In this document: positions 7,070 through 14,004 of the stretch, piece after piece
Layout of the letters: the number at the start of each line of letters is the position of its first letter
How positions within the stretch are numbered: position 1 is the first letter of the stretch
DNA from: Candidatus Woesearchaeota archaeon
GTDB taxonomy: Archaea; Nanobdellota; Nanobdellia; SCGC-AAA011-G17; JACPNG01
DNA: 18,904 nucleotides
Reading direction: 5' to 3'
Assembly: GCA_018303705.1 (NCBI GenBank)
Contig: JAGVXQ010000013.1
Location: forward strand, 1-18,904
Position numbers and translations under genes: made by a program
Notes under the pieces: generated by a model
Database searches by the model: none
What the model saw: the letters and a program-made list of their open reading frames with translations, nothing else
What the model was told of the DNA's origin: nothing

Positions 7070-7556
7070 AATAGAGAAGGTAACGCTAAACATAGGAACT
7101 GGAGAGCCAGGAGACAAGCTGGACAAGGCAATAAAACTGCTTAGCATGATAAGCGGGGCAAAGCCTGTGCAGACTGTTGCAAAGAAAAGAATTCCTACAT
7201 GGGGGATAAGGCCAGGACTGGCAATAGGATGCAAGGTTACATTGAGGAAGGAGAAGGCATACGAGCTTATTCAAAGGCTGCTGAAGGCTGTAAACAACAA
7301 GATAAGCGAGAGGAAGATTGACAAGTTCGGGAATTTCTCTTTTGGAGTCAAGGAGTACATAGAAGTGCCTGGAGCAAAGTATGACCCTAGCATTGGAATA
7401 ATAGGTTTTGAGGCTGCAGTTACACTGATGAGGCCAGGATACAGGGTAAAGGAAAGAATGCTTAAAAGATCAAAGATAGGAAACAAACATGCTATAACAA
7501 AGCAAGACACCATAAAATTTTTGAATGAAAAATTCGAGGTAGAGGTAACAAACTAA
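7050..7556 (+). CDS. rpl5: Large-subunit ribosomal protein uL5 (L5)
   Basis: L5 anchors 5S rRNA in the central protuberance and contacts the P-site tRNA. The 168-residue product has the archaeal hallmarks IEKVTLNIGTGE (near the N-terminus), PVQTVAKKRIPTWGIRPGLAIGCKVTLR and NFSFGVKEYIEVPGAKYDP. The final IGNKHAITKQDTIKFL also fits. Two ATGs lie close together (7050 and 7056), giving MKM-R or M-R starts; both agree with the family, and the first is reported. The gene begins 20 nt inside eS4 and is followed by uS14 after one base. Confidence 0.97.
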   Translation: MKMREIKIEKVTLNIGTGEPGDKLDKAIKLLSMISGAKPVQTVAKKRIPTWGIRPGLAIGCKVTLRKEKAYELIQRLLKAVNNKISERKIDKFGNFSFGVKEYIEVPGAKYDPSIGIIGFEAAVTLMRPGYRVKERMLKRSKIGNKHAITKQDTIKFLNEKFEVEVTN

Positions 7557-7557
7557 G

Positions 7558-7788
7558 ATGACAACCAGTGATTATCAAAAGACATTTGCGCAGCTTGAAA
7601 ATAAGCATTCGAAGATGAAGAAATTTTTGAAGCACAACAAGCCAAAGGAAAGAAAATTCGGGAAGGGGATGAAAAGATGCAGGTTTTGCGGCTCTGTGAG
7701 GGGGCATATAGGAAAGTATGGAATAAACGCATGCAGGAGATGCTTCAGGGAGCAGGCAAAATCAATGGGTTTCAAAAAGTACACGTGA
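7558..7788 (+). CDS. rps14: Small-subunit ribosomal protein uS14 (S14), zinc type
   Basis: This zinc-binding S14 of the 30S head carries the motif C-R-F-C then C-R-R-C (about residues 39-63), within CRFCGSVRGHIGKYGINACR, followed by the invariant end CFREQAKSMGFKKY. The 76 residues exceed the usual 50-57 of archaeal S14, because about 19 extra polar residues precede the family start. The ATG at 7558 sits one base after the uL5 stop, like most junctions here. The internal ATG at 7615 (MKKFLKHNKP...) would give a 57-residue protein of normal length but leave a 58-nt gap that is out of character. I keep the long form; the start is uncertain. Confidence 0.93.
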   Translation: MTTSDYQKTFAQLENKHSKMKKFLKHNKPKERKFGKGMKRCRFCGSVRGHIGKYGINACRRCFREQAKSMGFKKYT

Positions 7789-7795
7789 GGAGAAA

Positions 7796-8179
7796 ATGGA
7801 CAATATAGCTAATTTAATGTCAAACATGCTTAATGCAGAGAAGATAGGGAAAAAGGAATGCACACTAAAGCCAAGCTCGATTATAATGAGAAAGGTCTTG
7901 GATATCATGAAGATGAATGGCTACATAGAAGGGCATGAAGAGATTGAAGATGGCAAAGGCGGAATCATAAAGGTAATTTTAACTGGAAAGATAAATGGGT
8001 GCGGGGTAGTGAAACCAAGGTTTTCTGTAAAGAGGAATGGCTTTGAAAAATTTGAGAAGAGGTATTTGCCTGCAAAGGGCTTTGGATACCTGATTGTTTC
8101 AACGCCAAAAGGGCTGATGACACATGTTGAGGCGCAGGAAAAGGGAATCGGAGGAAGGCTAATCAGCTTTTTTTACTGA
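7796..8179 (+). CDS. rps8: Small-subunit ribosomal protein uS8 (S8)
   Basis: This 127-residue S8 is a primary 16S rRNA binder in the central domain of the 30S subunit. It matches archaeal S8 over its whole length. Recognisable parts are the N-terminal NIANLMSNMLNAEKIGKKE, VLDIMKMNGYIEGHEEI, the strand LTGKINGCGVVKPRFSVK and the C-terminal signature LIVSTPKGLMTHVEAQEKGIGGRLISFFY. It is preceded by GAGGAG at 7787-7792, a purine-rich Shine-Dalgarno-like stretch lying within the uS14 stop region, three bases before the ATG. One base separates the stop from the uL6 ATG. Confidence 0.97.
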   Translation: MDNIANLMSNMLNAEKIGKKECTLKPSSIIMRKVLDIMKMNGYIEGHEEIEDGKGGIIKVILTGKINGCGVVKPRFSVKRNGFEKFEKRYLPAKGFGYLIVSTPKGLMTHVEAQEKGIGGRLISFFY

Positions 8180-8180
8180 A

Positions 8181-8726
8181 ATGAAATCAGATATAAAAGA
8201 AGAAATTGAAATTCCTGAGGGTGTTGAGGTGAGCGTTGCTGGAAGCACCATAATTGTGAGCTGCGGAGGAAACAGGGCAGAAAGAAGGTTCACATATCCA
8301 AAGGTAAGCGTAGGCAAGAATGGAAATTCAATAGTTTTCAGCTCAAAAAAGGCAACAAAAAGAGAGAAGATGATGATAAATACATTCAAGGCACATTTAA
8401 GAAACATGTTCAGGGGCGTTAAGGATGGATATGTTTACAGGCTAATGATATGCTCAAGCCATTTTCCTATGAGTGTTTCGGTTGACAATGAAGAGGTAGT
8501 GATAAAAAATTTCCTTGGAGAAAAAATTCCAAGAAAAACAAGGATTGTAAACAGCACAAAAGTAAGCATAGAGGGAAACATAATAGTTATTAAATCACAT
8601 GAAAAGGAAAGGGCTGGAGAAATGGCTGGAAGGATAGAGAAGATGACCAATATAAAGGGAAGGGACAGGAGAGTATTCCAGGATGGATGCTATATAATAG
8701 ACAAGGCAGGCAAAACAATAAGATGA
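8181..8726 (+). CDS. rpl6: Large-subunit ribosomal protein uL6 (L6)
   Basis: This 181-residue L6 consists of two similar alpha/beta domains near the factor-binding site, stabilising the sarcin-ricin region. Family features are the N-terminal IEIPEGVEVSVAGSTIIVSC, the central KAHLRNMFRGVKDGYVYRLMICSSHFPMSVS, and the second domain with VIKNFLGEKIPRKTRIV and the C-terminal KGRDRRVFQDGCYII. The length matches archaeal L6. The TGA overlaps the eL32 ATG (ATGA). The assignment is firm. Confidence 0.97.
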   Translation: MKSDIKEEIEIPEGVEVSVAGSTIIVSCGGNRAERRFTYPKVSVGKNGNSIVFSSKKATKREKMMINTFKAHLRNMFRGVKDGYVYRLMICSSHFPMSVSVDNEEVVIKNFLGEKIPRKTRIVNSTKVSIEGNIIVIKSHEKERAGEMAGRIEKMTNIKGRDRRVFQDGCYIIDKAGKTIR

Positions 8727-9280
8727 ACATTGGCGACACAAAAACAATGCTTGAATTAAGGGCCAAGATAAAGGGAAAGAAGCCTAATTTCTTAAGGCAG
8801 GATTTTCAGATTAAAAAGCTGAAGAAGACTTGGAGGAAGGCCAAGGGCATACACTCAAAGATGAGGAGAAAGATGGCCGGACATATATTGATGCCTAATC
8901 CAGGATTTGGGTCTCCAAGAATTGTAAAAGGAATGAACTCTGATGGCCTAAGAGAGATTATTGTTTATAATGCCAAAGACCTTGAAAATGTTAAAGATGG
9001 ATACTGCGCTGTAATAAGCAGAAATGTAGGTATGAGAAAGAGGATAATGATTGCCAGCAAGGCAAAAGGGCTTGGAATGAAGATAGCCAACATAAGTGAG
9101 ATTGATGGTTTTTTGAGCAATGCTGAAAATGAAATGAAAAAAAGAAGGGAAAAAAAGAAGGGAAGAAGCGAGAAAAAGCCTGCTGCGAGGGATGTTGAAA
9201 AGAAGGAAGCAGAAGAAAAAAAGCAGACAAAAGAGAATGAGAAGGAAATGAAGAAGAAGGTGCTTGAGAAGAAGGCATGA
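8723..9280 (+). CDS. rpl32e: Large-subunit ribosomal protein eL32 with charged tail
   Basis: This archaeal/eukaryotic-only large-subunit protein is recognised by LELRAKIKGKKPNFLRQDF at the N-terminus, TWRKAKGIHSKMRRKMAG, PGFGSPRIVKGMNSDGLREI and the C-terminal alpha/beta part ending IANISEID. The folded core covers about residues 1-130. Residues 130-185 are a low-complexity Lys/Glu/Arg tail absent from most homologues. An in-frame reading from 8687 lies inside uL6 and is rejected. The ATG at 8723 overlaps the uL6 TGA, although a second ATG at 8747 would also fit the family start. It ends in an ATGA overlap with eL19. eL32-eL19 between uL6 and uL18 is a diagnostic archaeal insertion. Confidence 0.95.
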   Translation: MNIGDTKTMLELRAKIKGKKPNFLRQDFQIKKLKKTWRKAKGIHSKMRRKMAGHILMPNPGFGSPRIVKGMNSDGLREIIVYNAKDLENVKDGYCAVISRNVGMRKRIMIASKAKGLGMKIANISEIDGFLSNAENEMKKRREKKKGRSEKKPAARDVEKKEAEEKKQTKENEKEMKKKVLEKKA

Positions 9281-9774
9281 TTAAAATGGATTTGAGAAGC
9301 AAAAAGAAGCTTGCAGCGAGAACATTTGGAGTTGGATTAAACAGGATAGCTTTTAACAATGACAGGCTTGAAGACATAAATGAAGCGATAACGAAGAGAG
9401 ACATAAAGGGGCTAGTGATAAGCAAAGCCATAACAATAAAGGGCGTCCAGGGAAGCAGCAAGTACAGGCTGAGAAAAAGATTGCTGCAGAAGAGGAAGGG
9501 GAGGCAGCAAGGCCCTGGCTCAAGAGAGGGAAAAAGGAGGGCAAGGCTAAGCAGAAAGAGGGAATGGATAAACAGGATAAGGAAACAAAGGAAGTATCTG
9601 ATTTCATTGAAGAGGCTTGGCATTATAAAAAATGATGATTTTAGGACAGCTTACAAAAAATCAGGCGGAGGATTTTTCAGAAGCAAGAGGCACATAAGGA
9701 TGTACCTTGAAGAGAACAGGATGATAAGAAAAAATGATGCAGAGAAGGAAAAGGGAAGGGAAGACGGATTATAG
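9277..9774 (+). CDS. rpl19e: Large-subunit ribosomal protein eL19 (L19e)
   Basis: This 165-residue, highly basic helical protein on the large-subunit surface forms an intersubunit bridge. The N-terminal domain LRSKKKLAARTFGVGLNRIAFN (about 5-26) and the very basic central segment YRLRKRLLQKRKGRQQGPGSREGKRRAR are diagnostic. The helix WINRIRKQRKYLISLKRLGII and RTAYKKSGGGFFRSKRHIRMYL also belong to the family. The last 41 nt overlap uL18 in another reading frame, so the polar C-terminal ten or so residues are specified by sequence that also encodes the start of uL18. Confidence 0.96.
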   Translation: MIKMDLRSKKKLAARTFGVGLNRIAFNNDRLEDINEAITKRDIKGLVISKAITIKGVQGSSKYRLRKRLLQKRKGRQQGPGSREGKRRARLSRKREWINRIRKQRKYLISLKRLGIIKNDDFRTAYKKSGGGFFRSKRHIRMYLEENRMIRKNDAEKEKGREDGL

Positions 9775-10285
9775 GGCGAGATTAGGCATGCTGAAATCAG
9801 GAAGCTTAAGGCTAGTAGCCAGAATATCACTGAGGAACATAATGCTGAAGATAATAAAGTATGAAAGCGAAGGTGACGTGACTTTGGTTGCTGTGCATTC
9901 GAACGAGCTTAAAAAATTTGGGTGGAATTATGGCAAGACAAACATAAGCACTGCTTACCTTCTTGGCATGCTTGCTGCAACAAAGGCAAAAAAAGCCAAG
10001 ATAAGCGAAGCAATATTTGATTGCGGGCTGAGGAAAGCCATGAAGAGAGGAGTGCTGTTTGCAATATTAAAAGGGGCCATAGATGGAGGTTTGAATATAC
10101 CACACAATGAAGAGGCATTTCCAAGCGATGAGAGGATAAGAGGCGAGCACATAGAGAAATATACAAAGTCTCTTGACAAGGAAAGCTTCAAAAAGAGATT
10201 CAGTGGCTATGAGAAGACTGGCATCAAACCCGAGGACATTAAAAGGCAGTTTGAGGCTGTTAAGGAGAAAATAATCAGGGGCTAA
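9734..10285 (+). CDS. rpl18: Large-subunit ribosomal protein uL18 (L18)
   Basis: L18 binds 5S rRNA with uL5 in the central protuberance. The N-terminal RRKREGKTDYRARLGMLKSG (residues 4-23) is the archaeal L18 signature. Later parts such as YGKTNISTAYLLGMLAATKA, IFDCGLRKAMKRGVLFAILKGAIDGGLNIPH and RIRGEHIEKY also match, so the family is certain. The 183 residues are normal. Two adjacent ATGs (9734, 9737) differ by one Met. The gene begins 41 nt inside eL19, the longest overlap in the cluster, and that overlap lies over the eL19 tail. One base separates it from uS5. Confidence 0.96.
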   Translation: MMQRRKREGKTDYRARLGMLKSGSLRLVARISLRNIMLKIIKYESEGDVTLVAVHSNELKKFGWNYGKTNISTAYLLGMLAATKAKKAKISEAIFDCGLRKAMKRGVLFAILKGAIDGGLNIPHNEEAFPSDERIRGEHIEKYTKSLDKESFKKRFSGYEKTGIKPEDIKRQFEAVKEKIIRG

Positions 10286-10286
10286 A

Positions 10287-10964
10287 ATGGATAATGAACA
10301 TACAGCAAATGCAGAAAAGAAAATTGATAATAATGCAAATATCAGTGTGCAAGAAAGCGATTTTGACAAGGAAGGCTGGAAACCAAAACTTGAATCTGAA
10401 ATAGTTGATTATTTCATAAGAGACATGGAGCAGGACATAATAAAACTTGGGCAGTCCAAGGGAAAGTTTGGCGGAGGAAAGAGAAGCATATGGAAGCAGA
10501 CCCAGAAGAAGACAAAGGAAGGAAACAAGCCAAAATTCTCTACTATGGTTGTGATTGGAAACAGGAATGGGTATGTAGGGCTTGGGAGAGGGAAGGCCAA
10601 AGAAACAGTGCCTGCCAGAGAAAAGGCAATAAGGGATGCCAAGCTTAACGTAATAAGCGTGAAGAGGGGATGTGGAAGCTGGGAATGCGGATGCAGAGAG
10701 GGGCATTCTATACCATTTAAGGTTTTAGGGAAATGTGGGAGTGTCAAGGTGGAATTGATGCCTGCACCAAAGGGCAGCGGACTTGTTGTAGAGGATGAAT
10801 GCAAGAGGCTATTAAGGCTGGCGGGGATAAAGGATATTTACTCAAAGACTTTCGGGCAGATCGGAACCAAGGTAAACTTAGCACAGGCATGCTTCAATGC
10901 GCTGAAGGAATTGTCAAAGACAAAGATAAGGGAAGAGGACATAAAAAAACTAGGGATAATATGA
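10287..10964 (+). CDS. rps5: Small-subunit ribosomal protein uS5 (S5)
   Basis: S5 contributes to the mRNA entry site and decoding fidelity in the 30S subunit. The 225-residue protein has a polar N-terminal extension (about 1-30) before the archaeal region WKPKLESEIVDYFIRDMEQDIIKLGQS. The double-stranded RNA-binding core follows (GNRNGYVGLGRGKAKETVPAREKAIRDAKLNVI, about 90-122). The archaeal/eukaryotic hallmark RGCGSWECGCREGHSIPFKVLGKCGSVKVELMPAPKGSGLV comes next, then the S5 C-terminal domain with IKDIYSKTFGQIGTKVNLA. It lies between uL18 and uL30, as in all spc-type clusters. Confidence 0.97.
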   Translation: MDNEHTANAEKKIDNNANISVQESDFDKEGWKPKLESEIVDYFIRDMEQDIIKLGQSKGKFGGGKRSIWKQTQKKTKEGNKPKFSTMVVIGNRNGYVGLGRGKAKETVPAREKAIRDAKLNVISVKRGCGSWECGCREGHSIPFKVLGKCGSVKVELMPAPKGSGLVVEDECKRLLRLAGIKDIYSKTFGQIGTKVNLAQACFNALKELSKTKIREEDIKKLGII

Positions 10965-10965
10965 G

Positions 10966-11442
10966 ATGGAAAGGAAGAAGATAGCAGTAGTAAGGATAAG
11001 GGGGGCAAACAAGCTAAGGTCTGATGTAGAGGAAACAATGAGAATGATGAGGCTGCATAACAAGAACAGCTGCGTTGTAATTGACAACACTGAATCTTAC
11101 GTTGGAATGATAATAAAGGCAAAGGACTATATAACATGGGGAGAGATAGATGAAGCAACGTTTAGAATATTGCTTGAAAAGCGAGGAAAAATAGTTGGAA
11201 ACAAGGCATTAAGCGAGGAATACTTGAATGGCAAAACAAAACTAGATTATGATGGATTCACAAAGGAGTTCTTTGCTTTCAAAAAGAGCTTGAAGGATGT
11301 AGCAGGCATGAAGTTATTTTTCAGGCTAAAGCCACCAATTGGCGGATTTGAGAGGCAGGGAATAAAGAGGCCTTACTCTATGGGCGGGGCAATTGGATAC
11401 AGGAAAGAAAAGATAAATGAACTGATAAGGAAGATGGTTTAA
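10966..11442 (+). CDS. rpl30: Large-subunit ribosomal protein uL30 (L30, archaeal L7e type)
   Basis: This 158-residue protein is the long archaeal form of L30, homologous to eukaryotic L7. The N-terminal ferredoxin-like core AVVRIRGANKLRSDVEETMRMMRLHNKNSCVVI (about 7-39) is followed by YVGMIIKAKDYITWGEIDEATF, a strong family signature. The archaeal extension with RGKIVGNKALSEEYL and the C-terminal LKPPIGGFERQGIKRPYSMGG completes it. Bacterial L30 is about 60 residues, so the length itself marks this as archaeal. It abuts uS5 and uL15 with one-base gaps. Confidence 0.97.
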   Translation: MERKKIAVVRIRGANKLRSDVEETMRMMRLHNKNSCVVIDNTESYVGMIIKAKDYITWGEIDEATFRILLEKRGKIVGNKALSEEYLNGKTKLDYDGFTKEFFAFKKSLKDVAGMKLFFRLKPPIGGFERQGIKRPYSMGGAIGYRKEKINELIRKMV

Positions 11443-11443
11443 G

Positions 11444-11857
11444 ATGAGAAGGAAAATCAAGAAGAGCAAGGGCTTCAGGGGATATAAAACGCATGGATGG
11501 GGCTCGAGGAAAAAGCACAGGGGCTCTGGAAACAGAGGCGGCTTTGGATTGGCAGGAACCGGAAAGAGAGCTGACCAGAGAAAGTCATGGGTGCTTAGAA
11601 ATTATGGAAATGATTATTTTGGAAAGCATGGATTTGTAAGGCATGCTGGAAAATTTACAGCGAAAGAAGAGGTTATCAATGTAGGGGACCTTGAAAGATT
11701 CAATGAAAATGAGATAGACCTTGAAAAGAAGGGCTATGGCAAGCTGCTTGGAAGGGGAAAGTTAAGCAGAAAAATAAAGGTAATTGCAAAAAGTGCATCA
11801 GGAAGCGCGATAGAAAAGATAAGGAAAGCTGGCGGGGAAGTTACATTAAAGGAATAA
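11444..11857 (+). CDS. rpl15: Large-subunit ribosomal protein uL15 (L15)
   Basis: This 137-residue L15 has an extended glycine/arginine-rich N-terminus that threads through 23S rRNA (KKSKGFRGYKTHGWGSRKKHRGSGNRGGFGLAGTGKRADQ in pieces, residues 7-45). The conserved GKHGFVRHAGKF lies near residues 61-72, and a small globular C-terminal domain ends in ASGSAIEKIRKAGGEV. The length is slightly below many archaeal L15 proteins. One base separates it from the following secY, the standard spc-operon order linking ribosome synthesis and the translocon. Confidence 0.96.
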   Translation: MRRKIKKSKGFRGYKTHGWGSRKKHRGSGNRGGFGLAGTGKRADQRKSWVLRNYGNDYFGKHGFVRHAGKFTAKEEVINVGDLERFNENEIDLEKKGYGKLLGRGKLSRKIKVIAKSASGSAIEKIRKAGGEVTLKE

Positions 11858-11858
11858 A

Positions 11859-13280
11859 ATGGTTGACTTTAAATCATTGTTAAGCAATTTGCCTGAGGTC
11901 AAGAGGCCATTGCAAAAGAACATAGGATTCAAGGAAAAGCTTAAGTGGACGCTGATAATGCTTGTTGCCTTCTTTGTGCTTTCATTAATACCATTATATG
12001 GGCTTGGGCAGAACAGCTTGCAGCAGTTTGAGCAGCTTTCAATAATACTTGGAGCTACTTTCGGAAGCTTGCTGTCATTAGGAATAGGGCCACTTGTTAC
12101 TGCATCAATAGTATTGCAATTATTGCAGGGGTCAGGAATAGTGAAGTTTGACACAACAACGCATGAAGGAAGGGCGTTCTTTCAGGGGCTGCAAAAGGTT
12201 CTTGGAGTTTTTTTCATAATATTTGAGGGGGCTGTTTATGTATTGATGGGCGGGCTGGCACCAAATGCTGCCTTAGCTCCTGGAAGCTATAGGACTATGC
12301 AATTAATGCTCATAGGGCAGCTGCTTGTAGGTGGATTATTGGTGATGTTCATGGATGAGGTTGTGAGCAAATGGGGCTTTGGCTCTGGAATAAGCCTGTT
12401 CATTGTTGCTGGTGTCGCTTTGCAGATTGTGGTAAGGGCATTTTCCCCACTGACAAGCATAGGAACATGGGCACTTGGAACTGGTGGAGATCCTGTTGGA
12501 CAGGTATGGGTATTCTTTAAGTCAATAATGAGTGGAAATTTAGACACTGCATTCTTTGCTGCTGCAGCAATAATAGCAACTATAATTGTTTTCATAATAT
12601 CTGTTTATGCGCAATCAATGAAGGTTGAAATACCATTGTCATTTGGAAGAATAAGGGGGCATGGAATAAGATGGCCATTGAAGTTCTTGTACACATCAAA
12701 CATACCAGTAATATTAATGGCTGCATTGGTTGCCAACATACAGCTATGGGCAAGCCTTCTTGAGAGCTGGGGCAGGCCGATACTTGGAACCTTTACAGGC
12801 AATGTGCCTTCCAGCGGAGTAGTAGCATGGCTGTATGGGCCAGACATAGTCAGAACACTTTATTACAGCTTTACCTCAGGGGTATTTGAATGGAGGATAT
12901 TCATGCAGGCATTGGCATATGGGGGATTTTTTGTTTTAGGCTCGATAATATTTTCAATATTCTGGGTGCAAACATCTGGAATGAGTGCACAAACACAATC
13001 AAAACAGATAATGGCTTCCGGGCTGCAGATACCTGGCTTCAGAAGAGACCCAAGGGTGATAGAACAGCTTTTGTCAAGGTACATAATGCCATTGACAGTA
13101 ATGGGCGGGGCAGCAATAGGATTACTTGCTGCATCTGCTGATCTGCTCGGGGCATTAAGCAGGGGAACAGGAATATTGCTGGCTGTCATGATAGTGTACC
13201 AGCTTTATGAGCATATAGCACAAGAGCACATGATGGACATGCATCCTGCGCTTAGAAAGATTATGGGTGGCAATGAATAA
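11859..13280 (+). CDS. secY: Preprotein translocase subunit SecY (Sec61 alpha)
   Basis: This 473-residue polytopic membrane protein is the protein-conducting channel. The N-terminal amphipathic stretch KSLLSNLPEVKRP is followed by TM1 (about residues 32-52), the plug/TM2 region with FGSLLSLGIGPLVTASIVLQLL (about 68-90), and about ten hydrophobic segments in total. The archaeal-type cytosolic loop containing KVEIPLSFGRIRGHGIRWPLKFLYTSNIPVIL near residues 255-290 supports assignment as SecY over any other multispan protein. The C-terminal cytosolic loop with MSAQTQSKQIMASGLQIPGFRRD is the ribosome-binding side. The full length is present. The gene abuts uL15, and the DUF106 gene starts one base after its TAA. 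Confidence 0.97.
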   Translation: MVDFKSLLSNLPEVKRPLQKNIGFKEKLKWTLIMLVAFFVLSLIPLYGLGQNSLQQFEQLSIILGATFGSLLSLGIGPLVTASIVLQLLQGSGIVKFDTTTHEGRAFFQGLQKVLGVFFIIFEGAVYVLMGGLAPNAALAPGSYRTMQLMLIGQLLVGGLLVMFMDEVVSKWGFGSGISLFIVAGVALQIVVRAFSPLTSIGTWALGTGGDPVGQVWVFFKSIMSGNLDTAFFAAAAIIATIIVFIISVYAQSMKVEIPLSFGRIRGHGIRWPLKFLYTSNIPVILMAALVANIQLWASLLESWGRPILGTFTGNVPSSGVVAWLYGPDIVRTLYYSFTSGVFEWRIFMQALAYGGFFVLGSIIFSIFWVQTSGMSAQTQSKQIMASGLQIPGFRRDPRVIEQLLSRYIMPLTVMGGAAIGLLAASADLLGALSRGTGILLAVMIVYQLYEHIAQEHMMDMHPALRKIMGGNE

Positions 13281-13281
13281 A

Positions 13282-13740
13282 ATGGCATATGAATTTTTGG
13301 ACAACAGCATAGGATTATTGCTCAAGTGGAACAATCCAAATGGAGACAGCCCTTATGGATTAATAGTGCTTACTTTCATACTTACCATTATAGTAGTGAT
13401 TATATACAAGTATGCGAGCAACCAAGAGGCCTTGAAAAGATTGAGAGAGGACAGCATAAGAATAAGCCAGGAGATGAAAGAGCACAAGGACAATCCAGCC
13501 AAAGTAATGGAACTGCAGAAAGAGCAGTTTCAAAAGGGGTTTTTTGAGCAGTTCAAGCATACTTTAAAGCCGATGATAATAACCATAATACCGATGGGCA
13601 TAGTTTTTATATATTTGAGGGATTTTTACACAAAGATAGGAAACCCAAAACTGATGCTTGGCTTTGGGTGGATATTCGTTTACATAATATTTTCAATAGC
13701 GTTCAACATGGTATTGAGAAAAATATTGAAGGTGTATTAA
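13282..13740 (+). CDS. DUF106 / Oxa1-YidC superfamily membrane insertase (Ylp1/EMC3-like)
   Basis: This 152-residue membrane protein has three hydrophobic segments (about residues 25-45, 93-110 and 122-143). A charged, probably coiled-coil cytosolic region between the first two contains QEALKRLREDSIRI and NPAKVMELQKEQFQKGFFEQFK. This is the pattern of archaeal DUF106 proteins (Ylp1), homologous to YidC/Oxa1 and eukaryotic EMC3/TMCO1, which insert or chaperone membrane proteins. The position directly behind secY is the usual archaeal one. A GTG at 13267 and an ATG at 13273 extend the frame into secY. The ATG at 13282 is chosen because it lies one base after the secY stop, like most starts here. 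Its last four codons and stop are included in a 19-bp tandem duplication. Confidence 0.88.
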   Translation: MAYEFLDNSIGLLLKWNNPNGDSPYGLIVLTFILTIIVVIIYKYASNQEALKRLREDSIRISQEMKEHKDNPAKVMELQKEQFQKGFFEQFKHTLKPMIITIIPMGIVFIYLRDFYTKIGNPKLMLGFGWIFVYIIFSIAFNMVLRKILKVY

Positions 13741-13763
13741 GATGTTGAAGGTGTATTAAGATG
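13726..13763 (+). repeat. Perfect 19-bp tandem duplication across the DUF106/eL34 junction
   Basis: Positions 13726-13744 and 13745-13763 are identical 19-mers beginning TTGAAGGTG and ending TAAGATG. The unit carries the last four codons of DUF106 (L-K-V-Y), its TAA and the following ATG, so stop and start signals are both doubled. The first ATG (13742) opens a five-codon reading frame, M-L-K-V-Y-stop, that ends one base before the eL34 ATG at 13761. It is most simply a recent slippage or duplication event. Confidence 0.9.
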
Positions 13764-14003
13764 AGAAAAAGAAAAACATTCGTAAAGGTTGGTGGAAGCA
13801 GGATTAAAGTTGTAATGAAAAAATCCATGCCCGGCAAGGCAAAATGCGGGTCTTGCAGAAAGGAGCTGCATGGAATGCCAAGAATTAGCGCGAGCAGGTT
13901 CAGGAAGATTGGGCTAAGCGAGAAGAGGCCAAACAGGCCATATGGTGGAAACTTATGCTCTAAATGCATGAGGATGGAAATATCAAGGAAGGCGAGGGCA
14001 TAA
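13761..14003 (+). CDS. rpl34e: Large-subunit ribosomal protein eL34 (L34e)
   Basis: This 80-residue archaeal/eukaryotic-only large-subunit protein has paired cysteines C-G-S-C (about residues 29-32) and C-S-K-C (about 66-69), consistent with a zinc ribbon. Conserved sequence around them includes KAKCGSCRKELHGMPRI and the later SEKRPNRPYGGNLCSKCM. The ATG at 13761 yields the family N-terminus MRKRKTFVKVGGSRIKVV. It follows DUF106, as in many archaea, but in the usual order a cytidylate kinase gene would follow it; here eL14 comes next after one base. Confidence 0.94.
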   Translation: MRKRKTFVKVGGSRIKVVMKKSMPGKAKCGSCRKELHGMPRISASRFRKIGLSEKRPNRPYGGNLCSKCMRMEISRKARA

Positions 14004-14004
14004 A

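Noticed and set aside
8991..9623. Long minus-strand open frame (210 codons) opposite eL32-eL19
   Set aside because: Same antisense-shadow composition; no domain or start context supports it.
12890..13141. Plus-strand 83-codon frame inside secY
   Set aside because: It lies wholly inside an intact, well-conserved secY in a different frame.
13267..13281. GTG start for the DUF106 protein inside secY
   Set aside because: The ATG at 13282 lies one base after the secY stop, like most other junctions here, and the extra five residues are not needed for the fold.
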